The position numbers and the translations under genes are program-made. Positions 51,214 to 61,515 of a DNA stretch of 64,000 nt are shown in pieces. The notes under the pieces are model-generated. The model ran no database searches, was not told the DNA's origin, and saw only the letters and a program-made list of their open reading frames with translations. Origin of the DNA: Alitta virens (Eukaryota > Annelida > Polychaeta > Phyllodocida > Nereididae); NCBI GenBank assembly GCA_932294295.1, contig OW028575.1, positions 41,946,753 to 42,010,752 of the forward strand, written 5' to 3'. Every line of letters begins with the position of its first letter. Within the stretch, counting starts at the first letter, position 1.

Positions 51214-51543
51214 ATGGAGGGTGAGGACGTTGCTGAAAGATTTGTCCCCGGATTTCTGTCTGCACATGATAAACATCAAAATGAGGAACATTTGCACGAG
51301 GTATTAAGTAATGCTAATACATACTCCACTAGCACATGTAGTCAGTGGGAGATATTTGGTAGAATAGTACCAAAAGATGAAGTGATTTTTATTTGTCAAG
51401 TTCTAATTCTCTATATCGTCATAATTGCGTGCATAGTCAATTTGTCTCTCCTTAATGGAGACAGTAATCTTTGGACTGCACTCCTCTCCTCATCCCTGGG
51501 AATAATGCTCCCCCCGCCAACTCTGTCCAGGAGGAGGCGCTGA
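51214..51543 (+). CDS. Small two-segment membrane protein of the Polinton
   Basis: A 109-codon frame with an ATG in good context (atcATGGAG). It has a polar N-terminal half of about 65 residues, then a hydrophobic segment ('VIFICQVLILYIVIIACIV'), a short polar turn, and a second shorter hydrophobic segment ('LWTALLSSSLGIMLPPP') ending in a basic tail (SRRRR). I recognise the pattern (KDEVIFICQ...IVNLSL...LW..LLSS.LG..LP.P) as a small protein often met near Maverick-type genes in animal genomes. Its role is not known to me; a membrane-active or virion-envelope role is only a guess. First gene after the kinase locus, same strand as the 340-residue ORF. Confidence 0.7.
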   Translation: MEGEDVAERFVPGFLSAHDKHQNEEHLHEVLSNANTYSTSTCSQWEIFGRIVPKDEVIFICQVLILYIVIIACIVNLSLLNGDSNLWTALLSSSLGIMLPPPTLSRRRR

Positions 51544-51653
51544 TGGTTGTGTCCTCGGGGCTATCAACTTTAAATCTCAGGATGTCATTGGCCCACCTTT
51601 CATCGTATGATCACTAAATAGCCTGCAGCAACCACGTGGTAGCTCATACGTGA

Positions 51654-51661
51654 TATAAATA
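51654..51661 (+). promoter_or_regulatory. TATA box of the 340-residue ORF
   Basis: TATAAATA lies 83 bp upstream of the ATG at 51744. A start site about 30 bp downstream (around 51685) would give a short leader. A classic Pol II core promoter, which fits a viral-type gene. Confidence 0.6.
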
Positions 51662-51743
51662 CCATGCTACTTCAGACTGTCATGCATTCTCATCAAGATT
51701 TTGAAAAAAAAGATATATTCTTTACAACCTCAATCTCGACATC

Positions 51744-52766
51744 ATGGCATCCAGTCAACTTAACTCTCAGACTCCTCAGGGTTCCAGTGGAATGACTGTC
51801 TGTCTATCTGAACACACAAGAGTTATCGCTCATGCCGCTCAACAATACAAGTCTGGCTATGTCACTGTATCTCGTTACAGCACAGACACTTCAAAATGGA
51901 GAAATGTGCATATAGCGAAGAAGTCCTTCGAGAAGCTGAAAGAGTCACGAGTTGAACTTAACAATGCTCTACTGAATGGCGAAGAAAAACAAGTGAGTCT
52001 GACCAAGAGGCAGTTCGTCATGATCACCAAGTTCCAGAGGACTGATAAGGAACCTCAGTACTATGTCTCATTCCTGCATCCTAAGACTGAACAGGAAAAA
52101 CTCACAAACACAGCCGACTGTCATCACAGTAAAACTATTAATCTCCGCAAGGAAGAATACGGAAAATTCCAGGAGGCAATGGATAATATTTATCAAGTCA
52201 TCACCACTCAACCAAAAGAGGGCGAGGGTTCTGCCGTTAATCTGGACGAGGCAGTCACCATCAAAGCGTATCAGTGGAATGTTGAGAAGCGTGGAATGAA
52301 GTCCCACACATTATTCCCCACTCGTAAAGACTGCGAAGACAGCGTCAAGGGCTACCTCGCAGGCCTCCCCGATGAAGACCAGAAGTACGACTACACAGTG
52401 AATGAGCTCGAAATACATCGCGCAGGCAAAATGGAAATTTTGGAGCAAGTGTTCTGCAATCAAATCCTTGACAAAACAGGCTATTCGTGGACAGACTTGA
52501 TGTTACACTCACCTACATACGACGAGATCGAACAGTCAATAATAAAAGTGACTAAAAATGAAGTCCTCAGGATTGCCGAGCGAATTGCTGTCACTCTAAA
52601 TCACAAAAGACTTTACTTTATGAGCGATGTTTATGATATTTTTCTTTACGTGGGAGGGCTCAATCACGTCAAGGAAGTTCTCACTAAATCTTATGTATCT
52701 CCACCTGACGAATTGTCCGGTAGGCTAATCGAGTTTTGCTATCAAAAGGTTGTAAAGAAGCATTAA
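51744..52766 (+). CDS. Polinton protein with two PC4-like segments (tentative)
   Basis: A 340-codon intact ORF of no family I can name firmly. Residues about 37-75 ('GYVTVSRYSTDTSKWRNVHI' then 'KKSFEKLKESRVEL') and about 105-150 ('YYVSFLHPKT' then 'TINLRKEEYGKFQEAMDNI') share a pattern: strands, a 'K-hydrophobic-x-L' strand end, then a helix. This recalls the PC4/p15 single-stranded-DNA-binding fold, which would suit a DNA-replication helper. That reading is inference from pattern only. The C-terminal third is helical ('SIIKVTKNEVLRIAERIAVTL'). Expressed from its own TATA promoter, convergent with the polymerase gene. Confidence 0.6.
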   Translation: MASSQLNSQTPQGSSGMTVCLSEHTRVIAHAAQQYKSGYVTVSRYSTDTSKWRNVHIAKKSFEKLKESRVELNNALLNGEEKQVSLTKRQFVMITKFQRTDKEPQYYVSFLHPKTEQEKLTNTADCHHSKTINLRKEEYGKFQEAMDNIYQVITTQPKEGEGSAVNLDEAVTIKAYQWNVEKRGMKSHTLFPTRKDCEDSVKGYLAGLPDEDQKYDYTVNELEIHRAGKMEILEQVFCNQILDKTGYSWTDLMLHSPTYDEIEQSIIKVTKNEVLRIAERIAVTLNHKRLYFMSDVYDIFLYVGGLNHVKEVLTKSYVSPPDELSGRLIEFCYQKVVKKH

Positions 52767-52887
52767 AATGTTAACAGCTATGCCTGTTTTTTTAAAAACG
52801 GGTATTTGTCTATTTAGTCTTTTTTAGTCTATTAGTCTATTAGTCATTGATGTGTAAACTGTCTGCTATGTCGGAATTGTTGTTTTT

Positions 52888-52930
<43 letters not shown>

Positions 52931-53484
52931 TTGTGAATAAAAAAATTTTTGAACTTGAAATTTATGCTTGTACTTGTTATGCTTGATTAAAAACAAGTCG
53001 CTGTATTTGCATATAAGAAGACAGTTATTCTAGCACCGCCTTTGCGTATAATAATAGGGATAAAAAATCAAAGCCACCTTGCCATGACCCATTGTTTGAT
53101 ATGAATGTAATGCTAATTCTGCCACTGTTCTACTAAATATAGTCAAAGAGTAGATATCAAACAACTCCACTACTCAGATATAAGTTTGAAAAGCATTAAA
53201 TTTATTAATCATTCATCGGAACTCTGTTAGATCAGAGGTAATATTCGCAAAATCGGTAATATTTACAAAATACTTCATCATAATAATAATAATAATAATA
53301 TATACATACATACATACATACATACATACATACATACATACATACATACATACATACATGCATACATGCATACATACATACATGCAATTCACGGCATGTT
53401 CAATAACAGTTTACTTTAGATATAGATATTATTACAAGATCGAAACTCTGTTAGCTCCGTCGTAATATTTCTCAAAATCGCTTC

Positions 53485-53529
<45 letters not shown>

Positions 53530-53731
53530 CGTGCATACACGAATGCATGCATGCATACAATGGATATAAATCACAGTCTGTTCAATAGCATTTTACCACG
53601 CATATTACTTCAAGTTTGTTTTATATTCAATGAGCTATTTTATATAGAAATATGTTTAAAAAACATGCAAACAGCAAACAAACCAGCAAAACAAACAGTA
53701 AATAAAAAGGTTTTTTTTCTTGCTCTAATAT
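52767..53731. other. Spacer between convergent genes, rich in microsatellites
   Basis: Holds AATAAA at 52936-52941 (plus-strand poly(A) signal for the 340-residue ORF). It also contains an (AT)n run (52889-52925), (AAT)n (53281-53301 and 53486-53526) and a (CATA)n run (53306-53390). No gene. Confidence 0.8.
52936..52941 (+). terminator. Poly(A) signal
   Basis: AATAAA 170 bp after the stop of the 340-residue ORF; best candidate for its transcript end. Confidence 0.5.
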
Positions 53732-56700
53732 CTAATAACCAAAAGGTAGAGTGTCGTATGTGCCTTGAACTAAGCTCCTTTTGGAATAAGTCACTCTAAA
53801 TTTTTTTATTTCATCTCTATTGAAAAGTTTAAACTCATATTTGTTGCGTCTTATCTTACTGTAGGGAACTGCTACATGAGGCTGCTCATCCTCCTGCAGT
53901 GAATTGTTGTCAGGATCAGCCCAAAACAATACTAGCTCACAAATACTATCAAAGTTAAGTAGTTTACATACTTCGTGATTTAAAGTGAACCCTTTAAGCT
54001 TTGTTGTCTTGTCATCATCGTTAGTTAAGTATGCATACGACTTTGGTCCACTGCTGACAAAGCGTGAGATGAACTGGTCTGCCTTCAATTCATTGGTCCA
54101 CTGCCCCAGATGGTCACCCATGTCGGGGGTATACTGAGCTGTGTCACCTTCAGTGTATTCATAAACTACGCTGTCAGTGTCAAAATAGATAACTCTTCGA
54201 TCCAAGTTGTGCAGAACATTGAAAAGCCTACTCCTCGCATTAGCAGTGGTGAAAGCAGCAATAAAAACATTAACATGAGGCATTTCAGGTAGGAATCCCT
54301 CCGAATGGTTATATTCGATCATGCATCGTTCGCTAGACAGGACGTGTATGCCCTTTAGAGAGATAGAAGGGTTGACAAGTAGTTTGAAAATGTCAGCTCC
54401 TGTCTCCGCTAGCTTATGCGTTCTATGATTATTGTTCTCGCCGAACTTGCCCCAGAAACTGTTCAACAGTAGCTTACTTGTGGCCCTTTTACCAGGATTA
54501 TACGAAATGTTTTGAGGTTCTAATCGAATACCTTCTACCTGGTGGTACTGACTAATATAGTCCGCTTTCGCTTCATCGCTCATGTCCTGAGAAGGCCAAC
54601 CTGACGCTTCCTGCTTCCCTTTCAGGAACAAGTTCACGTAGTCCGAAAACAAGCCGGGTGTGTCCTGCATTCTGTCAAATTTCGCACTTTCTTTGAAGTG
54701 GTAAACCTCGAATATTTTGATTACTATGTAACCCACACAGAGTGCATCCTTTATATCAATCGACGTCCATGTACCCACCAGATCTCTCTCTACGTCTGTA
54801 CAATTACAGGGCGTCTGAGACGAGTTGTGGGCGCACTTACTACACAGGGGGAACAGTAGCTTTCCTCCTACTCGCATGGGTAAGCACGGGTGATAGAGGC
54901 CTCTAGGGGGTCTCACACGCGCTTGCACAAGGCCAAAGTATTTACCTATATCACCAGGAGGAGGGTCAACTATTACCTCTGGAATACCCACAGGAAAGAC
55001 ATCGTTCTTCAGAACCATAGGGTATAAAGAGCAGATGTCTACATAGCCTATCCTTCTGCCTTCATGAGCCTCGTGATATAGCTTCACAGCATTCACGCGC
55101 CCGCCGTAAAAGGCAGCCCTTGGATCCAACCTAGGTAGCAGCTCGCAGTTTCGCTCAACCTCCTGTAGTAGTTCATTCGTTTGTAGTACCTGCTTGAATT
55201 CGCATTCCCACATAACGTGAACTTCTAATTTAAGCTCATTTCTCAGATAGCTAAGTCTAGATTCAGTACGCATATACAGCGATTTCAAACTTTCACCGGT
55301 GTGCGGATGCCTTACATTAGAGGGCGTATTGGATCCACCAAAACACCTCTTGCAGCCATGGTACACGCAGCCGTGAAATTCCCATGCTGTCTCTTTACCT
55401 GTTGAGGAGTCAATGCTGTAACCATCAAGTTTTAACCAGCCATCCTTCGTCTGGTTTATGACCCTGTGTTCACCTCCATTTCTAGCGTGCGTAATATGCA
55501 TGTTGCGGCTTCTGGCCTCATATTCAAGCCAGATGATTGACACTCTACTGTGCGTGTCAAGACCGCCGAAACCGCATGATGGCATTCGCGCGAATGGAGT
55601 GGAAACAAATTCCATACTCTTCACAGCAACAGTGCTCGAGTCCACTACCCCTCCATTCTCTGTAACAAGGCTCAATTGATCATTTTGTAAGTGACCAACA
55701 ACCTTGGTGTCATCTTCTAGCGTGACAGAGTACTTTTCGGTTAAGAACATGTGTCGATAAGTTGCCATGCAGACACTGGCCAGAGTATTATACTGGAAGG
55801 GGTCTATGCCAATGAGCTGTGTCACTCTTTCACCTCCTTCGCCCACATCTACAATTTCTTCTCTAGAAGTTATACCTATTAACCAAGTTCTGAAAGCATT
55901 ACAGCTCTCCTGAAGAATGTTGACATCATCTTCGCAATATGCTAGTATCTCCTTCTTAAAATCAAAGACCTTCCCCCTCTGCAGAGCATACCATTGCATG
56001 AAATCTTCACGAGCTTTGGCTTTCATTCTATTCACTCTGTAACAGTAGGGGTGAGGCATGGGTCCTACATAGTTCCACATTTCCTTCTGATTAAAAAACA
56101 CGGGAAATGTCCCCTTTTTAACCCCCTGTAGGCCGAAGACCTTGGGCATCTGAGCAAGAGGGAATGTCAGAAAGTTGAGAGAGTCAATGATTCTAAACTT
56201 CCCCGCATCAATAGCTACAATTTTACTACCCCTGTAAATGACTTTGGGTAACTTAACCATTGTACTGAAGATATATTTTGCCATGAAGTACGCGTCATAG
56301 GCTTGGCCATTGTGAAAAATGAGCGTGTATCCTTCGAATTCTCGTCTAAACAAGAATTTACAGAAGCCTGTGGCAGCATCATCGCCGAAAAACACTACTG
56401 CTCTCCTCCCGCAGTCTACACCTTTCATGCATACGTTTCTCTCTTCATCACCCCTCAACGCATTGTCAACGAGATCCGGTGTACATTTGTCACAAGCAGT
56501 ACCGCAGTGAGAGCAGCGAGGGTTGTCCCTGTAACTCACATCAATACAGTTGGTGCACTGCCAGTGCGCTACTAACAAGTTAGGCAAATGAAACTTCCCT
56601 GTGGGGTCTGCCTCGAAGTCAGCAAAGACATACTTAGATGACATAACTTTAGGTTTTTGTTGTCGAATGTAACAGAAATGCACACCAGTCACTTGCTTTT

Positions 56701-58325
56701 TGCAAATCTTACACTCGCGTGTACCGCATTTATGCTCATTACCGGGCTTATAGAACACGCTACAGCCTTGACATCTGTGCGATCTCGAACAGGTGCCATT
56801 TTCCAAGTGGCGTCGATTACACTCAACTGATCTCATAAAGCGGTTACATACTTTACAGCAGTGTTTCTCGATGTTAATCACTGGACAGGATTCACCTTTG
56901 CACGATGTGCACTGGTCGCAACCGGCGTGACCATACCTCTCGTCATAGGCCTTCAGACATTTTGAACAAAAAGCAGACTTTCCGAAGATGCAATGTACTT
57001 TAGTTATCGTATGAAAGTGTCCTATGGCGTTCTCATTTAGTGGATCTCTCTGATACAGTAAATAAACCGTTCTCTGCCTGCTATCCTCGCCGACATAGAG
57101 AGGCTTAACACTGGAACCTCTACCAAAAACTACAACCCTCGTGTTAGCTGCTCTCTCGAAACACTGTATGTCGGTGAAAGCAGGGACATATTCAGGAGCA
57201 AATCCTGCCTCGGTGTGTAGTCTCTGAGCTTCAACAGTTTGGGCTCTTTTCTGTCCATGCTGCACCCTTTTGTACTCATTTAAGGCGCGCAGGTGTAATT
57301 CCTCATCTGACTTCTGGATGGCATCCAGATTAGCTTTCGCAACTCCTACAATTATAGCCCTAGCTAAACATAAGTTGTCTCTGTTTTTAATTTCGCATAT
57401 ACTTTTCATTCTTCTCAGATCTTCAATATAATTAACACCTCCACTCAGGCCTGCAGCAAGAGGGTTTCTGATGACCCCCACGTGAATTTCTAGTGGTTCG
57501 TCTAGATAAAGGTCTTCATCGGATTGCAGCAGACTTTCCATGAGCTCAATGATTTTGAAAATGCTGAGCTGATGAAGAGGTATCAGACCTGTCGTGTGTG
57601 GACTATAAAATGCTTCATTCTGGATGAAAAATCGAACAAGGTCCTGACCACTATAACTCTCAGTAAGACGCATAATAATCCTTTCTAGTACCCTCTCAAG
57701 GTCACCCATGATATCCTTGAGAGTCACACCTGCCCAATTTACATTGAAATGTACACTGTATACTGTTTCTCTAGCAGCCCCTCCATCAAACTCTATGTCT
57801 CTAACATTCCTGATGTCAATGTGTCTGTGGAAATTCACAGCATAATCAGGGCCATCAAAAATCATGTGAGGTTCAATGTCCTCCTCCTCCTCATCGTCAT
57901 TCAGTTCTACAATAACATCCTCATCAGCAACATCGGCAACATCAGCAACATCACCATCATCATCATCATCATCATCACGCCTATTAGCGCCTTCGCCTAT
58001 TATGTTCTGTTCATAGAGCATGTCTAAAAATAGCATTTCCCTCTGTTTTTCTCTGGAGACATGAGGGACATTACCTTCTAGCCTATCTTCTTCTTCTTCT
58101 ATAATTTTTTGTTCATAGAGCATGTCTAAAAATAACATTTCCCTTGGTTCTTCCTCTTCTTCTTCTTCGAGAACATGACTTTCTAAACAATCTCGGGGTA
58201 TTATATTCCTCTCATACAGCATATCTAACAATAACATTTCCCTTGGCTTTTCGTCAATGCAATGACCTTCTAGCCCCTGTTCGGTTGCTGTTGTTGTTGT
58301 TGTTGTTGTTGTTGTTTCATTTAGG
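53732..58325 (-). CDS. Protein-primed family B DNA polymerase (Polinton PolB)
   Basis: Replicative polymerase of the element. The long exon is open from an acceptor (ttttatag, exon starts at 58325 in phase) to TAG at 53734-53732. The first in-frame ATG is at 58237, giving 1501 residues. N terminus: three copies of a 'REMLFLDMLYEQNII' motif, then an acidic run. Residues about 286-410 hold 'NRDNLCLARAI' and 'GHFHTIT', reminiscent of an OTU-like Cys/His pair. A Cys/His-rich zinc-binding region follows (about 410-525). Exonuclease motifs: 'FADFEADP' (about 540), 'HNGQAYDAYF' (646), 'YCEDDVN' (768). Polymerase motifs: A 'DICSLYPMVLK' (1070), B 'LLLNSFWGKFG' (1259), C 'YFDTDSVVY' (1354). All catalytic Asp residues are present. 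The start is uncertain: the exon may be joined to upstream exons (see the gene at 58652-60269). Confidence 0.95.
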
Positions 58326-58328
58326 CTA

Positions 58329-58375
58329 TAAAAAATAATAATAATAATAATAATAATAATGATAATAATAATAAT
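58329..58375. repeat. (TAA)n microsatellite in the intron before PolB
   Basis: 'aataataataataat' run directly upstream of the PolB acceptor. Confidence 0.9.
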
Positions 58376-58558
58376 AGGTAGAGATAAAATAAAATGTGAA
58401 AATTTCTTTTCATTTTATTTTTCTATTTTTTTATTTTTATGCATATGCGGCTCAAATGATTTATATATGACCAAAAAAAAAAAAAAAAAAAGAAAAAGGC
58501 ATATGAATGTTAAGAATTTTGAAGATCAAAATTAAAGTCATGATTTATAATATATGTA

Positions 58559-58571
58559 TTTATTTATTTAA
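58559..58571 (-). terminator. Poly(A) signals of the spliced minus-strand gene
   Basis: The minus strand reads TAAATAAATAAATAC, with overlapping AATAAA hexamers about 85 bp past the TAG at 58654-58652. Supports transcripts that end before the PolB exon. Confidence 0.55.
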
Positions 58572-58651
58572 AGTTATAAAAGCAGTATACATTTCTCCGG
58601 TGTTTTTGTACAGCAAATAAATGATGAAATTATAAATAAAAACAATACTGA

Positions 58652-58883
58652 CTAGGAGTCAGTCCATTCCTCCAAGTTCAGCTCATTCAACCACGAAAAG
58701 CTATCTTCTCCTCGCAGGTCAGCTTTTTCTTCTTCTTCTCTTTCTCGTTCCTCGTCCTCCTCCTCGTCCTCCTCCTCCTCCTCCTCCTCTTCTTTTTTCT
58801 TCTCTAAATGGGTTGTCCTAACCGCAGGTACTCCACTGAAATAAAAAAAAATAAAATAAAAATATATTACTCGTTAATGGACA

Positions 58884-58921
<38 letters not shown>

Positions 58922-60269
58922 ACCCAAAAGTTGTCAAAAAACAAAAAAACATAAATAAAATAAATTAAATGTACCTATATCTTTCAGCACCATTTACACG
59001 TGCTGTATCGAGTAAAGGAACTGTAGAGACCCTAACGGGGTGTCCTGATGTCCCGGCCACCTCTCCATCTTCAACAATACTGTAAATATAGTAAAAAAAG
59101 TTTTAAAAGAAAAAAATAAGCCAAAAATATATGCATATATACGCGTAAAGAAAGTACTGTAAACTATAGTACATGACGAAAAGGCTAACTTACCCATTCA
59201 CAACTCTGTAACCGCGATGGTGTGGCACTGGAGTGTTAGGAGTCTCATCGCCAGCATTAGAGAAATCGAGAGTCCTCTTGACTCTGGGTCGCTGCGGAGG
59301 AGTGGCAAAGTTTACATTTCGAGTTCTTCGGCTATGAAAAAACAATGCACAAACAAACAAAACTGTTATTAAATATAAAAATAGTTACAACCTTGACTGA
59401 CCATTAAAAATAAATAATTATAGCCTGAGTACAAAAAATAAATAAATAAATAAATAAAATAAATTTAAAATATAATTAAAATATACATATAAAATGTCAA
59501 TAGATGCAGATTAGACATACCCAGCAGGTGTCCTGTACTCATCAACCTCCTTTTCCCATACTCTATCGCTCAGCTTCCCCTTTTTTAGGCGAGGTTCACC
59601 ATCCAGATCCACTTCTCCATTAAAACAAGCGATAAAACCTTCTAGCTTGATGACTCTCTTCCTGTGGTAAGTCAGATGCTGCTTAAATCTCTGCAAAAAA
59701 TAAAATAAAATAAAAAACATGAACTGAATATACGTGCGACGCGAATGAGGCAATATATTTATTAAGCTAGTTCATACCATATATACGTGCGACGCGAATG
59801 AGGCAATATATTTATTAAGCTAGTTCATACCATTAGCATGTCAGATTCTGCCGAAAGGATGACCTCATCGGTCTCTTTCCATTCCATTTCCTCTTCCTCT
59901 TCCTCGCACTCTTTACTCTTCTTGATGTCAGCAGAACCACTATGTTGAGGTACTGAATTAGAAGACGAGCTAGGCGATGCTGGGCTGGGAGGTGGCGGAG
60001 GAGGTGGCGATGGGGGAGAGAGAGGTGATGACGAAGACTGCTGAGGCTGCGGTGACGGGGTTGACGAATGACTATGCACATTAGTGGAGATAGTCTTCCT
60101 GGGTGTTGATGCCATTATAGGTGTAGGGGCCTTGAATGAAGAGACTCTCGGTTCTTGGACGATTTCAATGGATTCCTCCTTTTGTGATGCAGACCTCAAG
60201 ACAGGCCCTTGAGGAGCATTGACCAGTCTATTAAGCTGCCTTATTTCTCTCACTGTTTGTTTAGCTAGG
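58652..60269 (-). CDS. Spliced Ser/Pro-rich, acidic protein of the Polinton (unknown)
   Basis: Five exons supported by GT-AG sites and continuous phases on the minus strand: 60269-59831, 59690-59521, 59331-59194, 59079-58975, 58835-58652 (TAG). The first starts in phase at an acceptor, so a 5' exon with the start codon is missing from my model. Product: helical start ('VREIRQLNRLVNAP'), long Ser/Pro region ('PPSPPPPPPPSPASPSSSS'), acidic stretch, basic patch ('RFKQHLTYHRKRV'), Thr-Pro segment, Glu/Asp run. The C-terminal 'SFSWLNELNLEEW' resembles an acidic activation tail. No family recognised. Upstream of PolB on the same strand, as terminal-protein or regulatory genes are in some protein-primed viruses; that role is a guess. 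Introns are short and AT-rich. Confidence 0.7.
58883..58916. repeat. Poly-T run in intron
   Basis: More than 30 consecutive T on the plus strand, inside the intron between exons 58975 and 58835 of the minus-strand gene. Confidence 0.9.
59724..59832. repeat. Short tandem duplication at an exon-intron boundary
   Basis: 'acgtgcgacgcgaatgaggc' followed by 'aatatatttattaagctagt' and 'tcatacca' occurs twice (about 59732 and 59784). Together the two copies make up most of the intron between exons 59831 and 59690. Confidence 0.8.
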
Positions 60270-60348
60270 CTAAAAAAAAATAATAAATAAATAAATAAAT
60301 TAAATAAAATAAAAAATGTGAAATATATATATATATATATATATAAAC

Positions 60349-60428
<80 letters not shown>

Positions 60429-60632
60429 TAATAATAATAAATAGGAGTACAGCAGTACAGCAGTACAGCAGTACAAGAGTACAAGAGTACAAGAGTACAA
60501 GAGTACAAGAGTACAAGAGTACAAGAGTACAAGAGTGAGAGCTAGTGCAACAGGTGCTCACATCGACGAAGAGCCACCAGCCAGTAGGTTATAGTAGCGG
60601 CAGTCGACACAAAAATAAACAATAAAATTTTT

Positions 60633-60672
<40 letters not shown>

Positions 60673-60708
60673 GGATTTATTTACTTAATTATTTATTTAT
60701 ATCGATAA
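60270..60708. promoter_or_regulatory. Divergent intergenic region packed with simple repeats
   Basis: Separates the minus-strand gene from the plus-strand ATPase block. It contains (AT)n at 60324-60345, a long (AAT)n at 60347-60445, an 8 bp repeat ('agtacagc' then 'gtacaaga' units, about 60448-60535) and (AT)n at 60637-60666. It should include the start sites for both directions; no clear TATA box can be singled out among the AT repeats. The 5' exon of the minus-strand gene may also be here. Confidence 0.55.
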
Positions 60709-61515
60709 ATGATGAACACCGAGAGCTCGGAGAATAGCCACTTAGAGGCCACGAAAGAGGTGATGGTTATGGAGGAGGAGGAGGAGGAGGAGGAGGAGGA
60801 GGAGGAGGAGGAGGAGGAAGATGTAGAGGAAAAAGAAGGAGAAGAACTCGAAAAAGAGAAGGATTCTCTTTTTCAATTTCATTCTCCCTCCTCGACAGTA
60901 ATAGTTGGACCATCGATGGTCGGTAAGACGGTTTTGGCTCTGTCTATAGTGAAAAACTCGAAGCTCATGTACACTATACCACCGACAAAGATTCTGTACG
61001 CTTACGGAGTTTACCAGAAAAAATTCCGCGACCTCGAAGATCTAGTACCCAACCTAACTCTTCATCACGGTTTACCTCCTAGGGATCTCATAGAAGAGTT
61101 GAAAAGCGAAGAGGGCAACAATCTGGTTATTCTGGACGATCTTATGGACGAAATATGCAAGTCCAGCGATATGTGCTCACTCTTTACTCGCGAAGTACAC
61201 CACGGCCGCATCTCTGTAATAATGATATCTCAAAACGTCTATCATCAATCGCGCTATTCTCGGACGATCAGTCTCAATACTAGTTACTTGATATTGATGA
61301 AGACTTGTCGAGACCTACAGCAGATACACTTCCTTTCTCGTCAGATGTTCCCCGACACTCCTAAGAGACTAGTCGAGGCTCACGAAGACGCTACTAGACA
61401 GCCCCGAGGGTACTTAGTGGTGAACAACTTGACTAGTTCGGGAGACGAGGACATCAGGCTGAGTACTTCTATCCTACCCGGAGAGACCCTGGTTTTGTAT
61501 ACCAGGAAACGATAA
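60709..61515 (+). CDS. Polinton packaging ATPase (A32/FtsK-HerA type)
   Basis: Genome-packaging ATPase, expected to pump DNA into the virion-like shell. 268 residues. An acidic N-terminal run (more than fifteen Glu, encoded by GAG/GAA repeats) precedes the ATPase core from about residue 60. Walker A 'VGPSMVGKT' and Walker B 'NLVILDDLMD' are intact. 'VIMISQNVYH' is the sensor-like strand, and 'LNTSYLILMKTCRDLQQIH' is typical of this family in Mavericks and large DNA viruses. Two start codons in tandem (ATGATG). The stop TAA overlaps the next ATG (TAATG at 61513-61517). First gene of a compact plus-strand block. Confidence 0.93.
   Translation: MMNTESSENSHLEATKEVMVMEEEEEEEEEEEEEEEEDVEEKEGEELEKEKDSLFQFHSPSSTVIVGPSMVGKTVLALSIVKNSKLMYTIPPTKILYAYGVYQKKFRDLEDLVPNLTLHHGLPPRDLIEELKSEEGNNLVILDDLMDEICKSSDMCSLFTREVHHGRISVIMISQNVYHQSRYSRTISLNTSYLILMKTCRDLQQIHFLSRQMFPDTPKRLVEAHEDATRQPRGYLVVNNLTSSGDEDIRLSTSILPGETLVLYTRKR

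Noticed and set aside
51100..51214. Exact left terminal inverted repeat of the Polinton
   Set aside because: An AGTGT... start at about 51117 is plausible, but without the right end no inverted repeat or 6 bp target duplication can be verified.
59825..60561. Long minus-strand frames with poly-Leu, poly-Ile or poly-Tyr stretches
   Set aside because: The upstream parts simply translate the (AAT)n, (AT)n and 8 bp repeats of the intergenic region. Only the part downstream of the acceptor at 60269 behaves like an exon.
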